NCBI GenBank assembly: GCA_037968835.1
Contig: JBBKWG010000100.1
Span: 1 to 17,449 of the forward strand
Reading direction: 5' to 3'
Length of the DNA stretch: 17,449 nt
DNA from: JBBKWG01 sp037968835
Lineage (GTDB): Bacteria; Pseudomonadota; Alphaproteobacteria; Rhodobacterales; Rhodobacteraceae
The translations under genes were made by a program, and so were the position numbers. Every line of letters starts with the position of its first letter. Position 1 is the stretch's first letter. A model generated the notes under the pieces. The model ran no database searches. It was not told where the DNA came from and was given only the letters and a program-made list of their open reading frames with translations. Of the stretch, positions 15,530-17,449 are shown piece by piece.

Positions 15530-15991
15530 TTGAAGATACTGGCTGACACGTCGGAACGGCTGATTGTCGAAGAAAAACCGTGGTTCCTTGGTGGATTGCT
15601 GATTTTCTTTGCCCTGATTGCGATCGCGGGCCTGTTTCAGGCAGCTACTGAACGCGATTTGGCCTTGGGTGGCGTGATGATCGTAATGCTGATTGCTCTG
15701 TATTTCGCGCTGACGCGCGGCGTGCGCCGGGCGTGGCTGATCCTTGACAAGCGGCAGGGCGAGATCCTCTGGCGGGTCCGCGACTTCAGGGGCATGAACG
15801 AACGCCGTTGGCCGCTGGAAAAGCTGGAGAACGCAGTTGTCGAGGTGAACCGTGACGAGGGCGAGACTTATCGAATCAGCGTCAAGATAACCGGCGAGGA
15901 CGAATGGTTGCCGCTGACGCCCTATTTTTCCAGCTTCGCGGGCTATGAGCCCATCGTTGATCGGATCAAGTCGTTCCGGGTGCCCACATGA
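15530..15991 (+). CDS. Small two-helix membrane protein, unknown function
   Basis: A 153-residue protein with two membrane helices (about 18-38 and 45-63) joined by a short loop, followed by a soluble C-terminal domain with strand pattern (AWLILDKRQGEILWRVRD, then YRISVKI). The arrangement resembles small bacterial proteins with a membrane hairpin and a cytosolic beta-rich tail, but I recognise no family. It starts with TTG at 15530, preceded at 7 bases by GGGGAG, which overlaps the stop region of the dehydrogenase gene; only 4 bases separate the two frames. It is therefore probably the last gene of the deoC operon. Its stop codon abuts the hairpin that ends hsp20 on the opposite strand. Confidence 0.78.
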   Translation: MKILADTSERLIVEEKPWFLGGLLIFFALIAIAGLFQAATERDLALGGVMIVMLIALYFALTRGVRRAWLILDKRQGEILWRVRDFRGMNERRWPLEKLENAVVEVNRDEGETYRISVKITGEDEWLPLTPYFSSFAGYEPIVDRIKSFRVPT

Positions 15992-16020
15992 AAAACGCGC
16001 CCCGTTCGCAGGGGCGCGTT
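15991..16020 (-). terminator. Intrinsic terminator of hsp20, possibly shared
   Basis: Ten-pair perfect stem AACGCGCCCC/GGGGCGCGTT (15994-16003 with 16011-16020) with a 7-base loop. On the minus strand the stem ends in TT and runs on into TTT (15993-15991), giving a U-tract 23 bases after the hsp20 stop. On the plus strand only the two T of the stem follow, so termination of the convergent deoC operon here would be weaker. Confidence 0.8.
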
Positions 16021-16042
16021 GCACTCTGAAAGCGGAACGAGG

Positions 16043-16507
16043 TCAGGCGGCGGTATGCTCGACCGCCTTGTGCTCGATCGTGTCACCCGAGTTGATGGCG
16101 ATCTGACGCGGCTTCAGGGCCTCGGGCACTTCGCGCACAAGTTCGATGTGCAGCATGCCGTTGACATGGCTCGCGCCGGTCACGCGGACATGATCGGCTA
16201 GGGCGAAACGACGCTCGAATGCGCGCGTGGCGATGCCACGGTGCAGGTAGGTGCGGTCTTCGTCCTCGGTCGCTTTTTTCGCCGTCACGATCAGCGCGCT
16301 TTCGCGCATCTCGACGTTCAGGTCTTCGTCGGCGAAACCAGCCACGGCAATCGAAATGCGCCAGGCGTCGTCGTCGGTTTTTTCAATGTTGTAGGGTGGA
16401 TAGGTCTGGGCGGTCTGAGTGTCGGTCAGAACCCGATCCATAATGTCGGCGATCTGATCGAAGCCGACGGTTGCACGGTAAAGCGGTGCAAGATCAAAAG
16501 TACGCAT
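16043..16507 (-). CDS. Small heat-shock protein, Hsp20/IbpA type
   Basis: ATP-independent holdase chaperone that binds unfolding proteins, 154 residues. The N-terminus FDLAPLYRATVGFDQI and the YPPYNIE segment (36-42) are typical of IbpA-like Hsp20 proteins. The alpha-crystallin domain spans about 37-132 and ends with the signature GASHVNGMLHIEL (111-123). A C-terminal I-x-I anchor lies at I136-A-I138, used for oligomer contacts. The ATG at 16507 is chosen because GGAGG lies 8 bases upstream; the in-frame extension to 16621 covers the leader and is not coding. Expression should be heat-induced: an RpoH-like promoter and a ROSE-like leader precede it. It ends in its own terminator. Confidence 0.95.
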   Translation of the reverse strand: MRTFDLAPLYRATVGFDQIADIMDRVLTDTQTAQTYPPYNIEKTDDDAWRISIAVAGFADEDLNVEMRESALIVTAKKATEDEDRTYLHRGIATRAFERRFALADHVRVTGASHVNGMLHIELVREVPEALKPRQIAINSGDTIEHKAVEHTAA

Positions 16508-16510
16508 GGG

Positions 16511-16595
16511 GTCATCCTCCATTGAGCGATAACGTTGTGAACCCTCCCGTTCGGGCAAGGTGTTTTGGAATGCCAGAGCCGGTCGTTGGCCTCTG
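16511..16595 (-). promoter_or_regulatory. ROSE-like RNA thermometer in the hsp20 leader
   Basis: The predicted 90-base leader folds into three successive hairpins on the minus strand: 16595-16574 (CAGAG..CTCTG with CC/GG and one bulge), 16561-16541 (ACCTT-CCC with GGG-AGGGT and a bulged G), and 16533-16511. The last pairs GTTATC(G)CTC with GAGGATGAC around an AATG loop: nine pairs with one G-T wobble and a single bulged G. It buries the GAGG ribosome site. UCGCU fits the U(U/C)GCU anti-Shine-Dalgarno motif of ROSE elements, including the bulged G. Folding was done by eye. Confidence 0.72.
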
Positions 16596-16604
16596 ACTAC
16601 CTTC

Positions 16605-16633
16605 AGATAGGAAGTCTCCACATCGGCTTCAAG
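16605..16633 (-). promoter_or_regulatory. RpoH (sigma-32) type promoter of hsp20
   Basis: On the minus strand CTTGAA (16633-16628) is followed, 18 bases after the CTTG, by CCTATCT (16611-16605). This fits the alphaproteobacterial heat-shock pattern CTTG-N16-18-CYTATNT. The predicted start near 16598 lies just before the first leader hairpin. It is located in the gap after the protease gene, so hsp20 has its own promoter. Confidence 0.75.
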
Positions 16634-16664
16634 ACCCTTGGCCGTTCACAAATTGCGCTATGTT

Positions 16665-17321
16665 TCAGTCCACTAGCCGAAGCAGCGGTGGAAGTCGCAG
16701 GTGTATGTCGGACGCTTGCGCGACCGGCTGACTACCTTGGTTCACCCGGCTGGAGATAACCGCGACGATCTGAAGTCCGCTGGCTGTCTTGCGCAGAACC
16801 GGCGCGCCGCTTTCACCACCGCGCACCTCGCAGGCGAGTGTGACTAGACCGTAAATGCCTGCGATGACCGGGCACGTCCGCTGGCGGGGTCGTGAGCCTG
16901 AACGCCAACTTACAAGATACAGCGCTTCGCCAACTGACGCCTCGCCACCGGGCGCAAACGGAACGGCAACATCGGCGGGCACGGCTTCGCCAAGATGCGC
17001 CACGGCCATATCGAAGCGAAACCGCCAGGGCCACGGATCATTGATGCGATCATAGAGCGGATGAATGGCTATCTGGTCGACTGCGAAAGCAGGTGCATCG
17101 GGATAGCCGCCGGTTCGGAACTGCAAGGCAGTCGGATCTTCTTTGGATTCAAGGCAATGCGCCGCGGTCACAACGACGTCTGGCGCAACAAGCGCGGCTG
17201 AGCAGCTTCCGCCGCCGACGATATCTTCGATGCGACCGGCCGCGGCCATGGGATCGGGATCAGCCGACGCGGGTGTCGCCAGGAGAATTGAAAAGAGTAC
17301 CGCGAGCAACTTGCCAAACAT
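16665..17321 (-). CDS. Secreted trypsin-like serine protease (S1 family)
   Basis: Probable periplasmic or extracellular endopeptidase, 218 residues. A signal peptide (about 1-20, LLAVLFSILLATPASA) is followed by a chymotrypsin-fold domain. The catalytic triad is visible: H55 in VTAAHC, D104 in FDMAVAHL and S171 in RGGESGAPV. Cysteines C40/C56 and C150/C164 are placed for two disulfides. IVGGGSCSAAL (34-44) stands where trypsins have their activation region. The ATG at 17321 is preferred; an in-frame GTG at 17342 would add MRHRFGG and is also compatible with a signal peptide. It follows another minus-strand gene by 32 bases. Natural substrate unknown. Confidence 0.88.
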   Translation of the reverse strand: MFGKLLAVLFSILLATPASADPDPMAAAGRIEDIVGGGSCSAALVAPDVVVTAAHCLESKEDPTALQFRTGGYPDAPAFAVDQIAIHPLYDRINDPWPWRFRFDMAVAHLGEAVPADVAVPFAPGGEASVGEALYLVSWRSGSRPRQRTCPVIAGIYGLVTLACEVRGGESGAPVLRKTASGLQIVAVISSRVNQGSQPVAQASDIHLRLPPLLRLVD

Positions 17322-17353
17322 GCCGCCAAACCTGTGGCGCACACCGCTTCAGG

Positions 17354-17449
17354 TCAAGGCTTCACAAACTTTGCGCCGCCGCCGCCAAAGACCCGCGGTT
17401 CGGAAGCGCTCAGAGTGCGGGCACCCGGAACCGGGCGGGTGAACACGCC
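17354..17449 (-). CDS. 3' end of an upstream gene, possibly another S1 protease (partial)
   Basis: From the right edge an open minus-strand frame of 31 codons runs to a TGA at 17356-17354. It begins GVFTRPVPGARTL and contains four glycines encoded by GGC near its end. Codon choice is GC-rich at third positions like the neighbours. GVFTR recalls the PGVYTRV segment near the end of trypsin-fold proteases, so a tandem protease is possible but unproven. The spacing of 32 bases to the next start suggests an operon. The gene body lies outside the window. Confidence 0.5.
   Translation of the reverse strand, partial: GVFTRPVPGARTLSASEPRVFGGGGAKFVKP

Noticed and set aside
16507..16521. Small hairpin TGG(A)GG-ATGA-CCCCA over the hsp20 ribosome site
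   Set aside because: It has only five pairs and competes with the longer 16533-16511 stem, which fits the ROSE pattern better.
17371..17384. GCC trinucleotide repeat near the right edge
   Set aside because: It encodes a run of four glycines in the minus-strand tail; too short to be a meaningful repeat element.

Overview
The window reads as a chromosomal segment of a high-GC alphaproteobacterium, most likely from the Rhodobacterales/roseobacter group. This is an inference from gene content and order: ihfB-lapA-trpF run together, deoC sits beside a double-domain aldehyde dehydrogenase of ALDH16 type, and a small heat-shock gene has an alphaproteobacterial RpoH-type promoter. I see no phage, transposon, CRISPR, rRNA or tRNA. 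Almost all of the sequence is densely packed metabolic and housekeeping genes.

Left part (1-8396). It opens inside an M24B Xaa-Pro aminopeptidase gene whose 5' end lies outside the window, followed by a DUF427 protein. Facing these is a ClC-family anion transport gene with altered signature residues. A small NTF2-like protein then converges on glnK-amtB, the nitrogen sensor and ammonium transporter pair, which is closed by a clear intrinsic terminator. A class A penicillin-binding protein is divergent from glnK.

Middle part (8445-11779). A tightly spaced minus-strand cluster runs ihfB, lapA-like, trpF and a GNAT acetyltransferase that overlaps trpF by 4 bases. A 360-base gap without genes separates ihfB from a divergent gene for a fused alpha/beta-hydrolase-OsmC protein.

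Right part (11780-17449). A perfect 16-base palindrome, TTGACCAAATGGTCAA, matches the known E. coli RutR operator consensus and overlaps the -35 element of a candidate promoter. Downstream is a probable operon: deoC, a 97-residue orphan protein, an ALDH16-type aldehyde dehydrogenase, and a small membrane protein. DERA splits deoxyribose 5-phosphate into glyceraldehyde 3-phosphate and acetaldehyde, and the neighbouring dehydrogenase could oxidise the acetaldehyde. Together they look like a nucleoside/deoxyribose salvage unit controlled by a TetR-type pyrimidine-responsive repressor. On the other strand are an hsp20 gene with an RpoH-like promoter and a ROSE-like RNA thermometer in its leader, a secreted trypsin-like protease, and the 3' tail of one more gene.

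The most rewarding items are the RutR-like operator in front of deoC-ALDH16, the ROSE-like hsp20 leader, and the unusual ClC residues.
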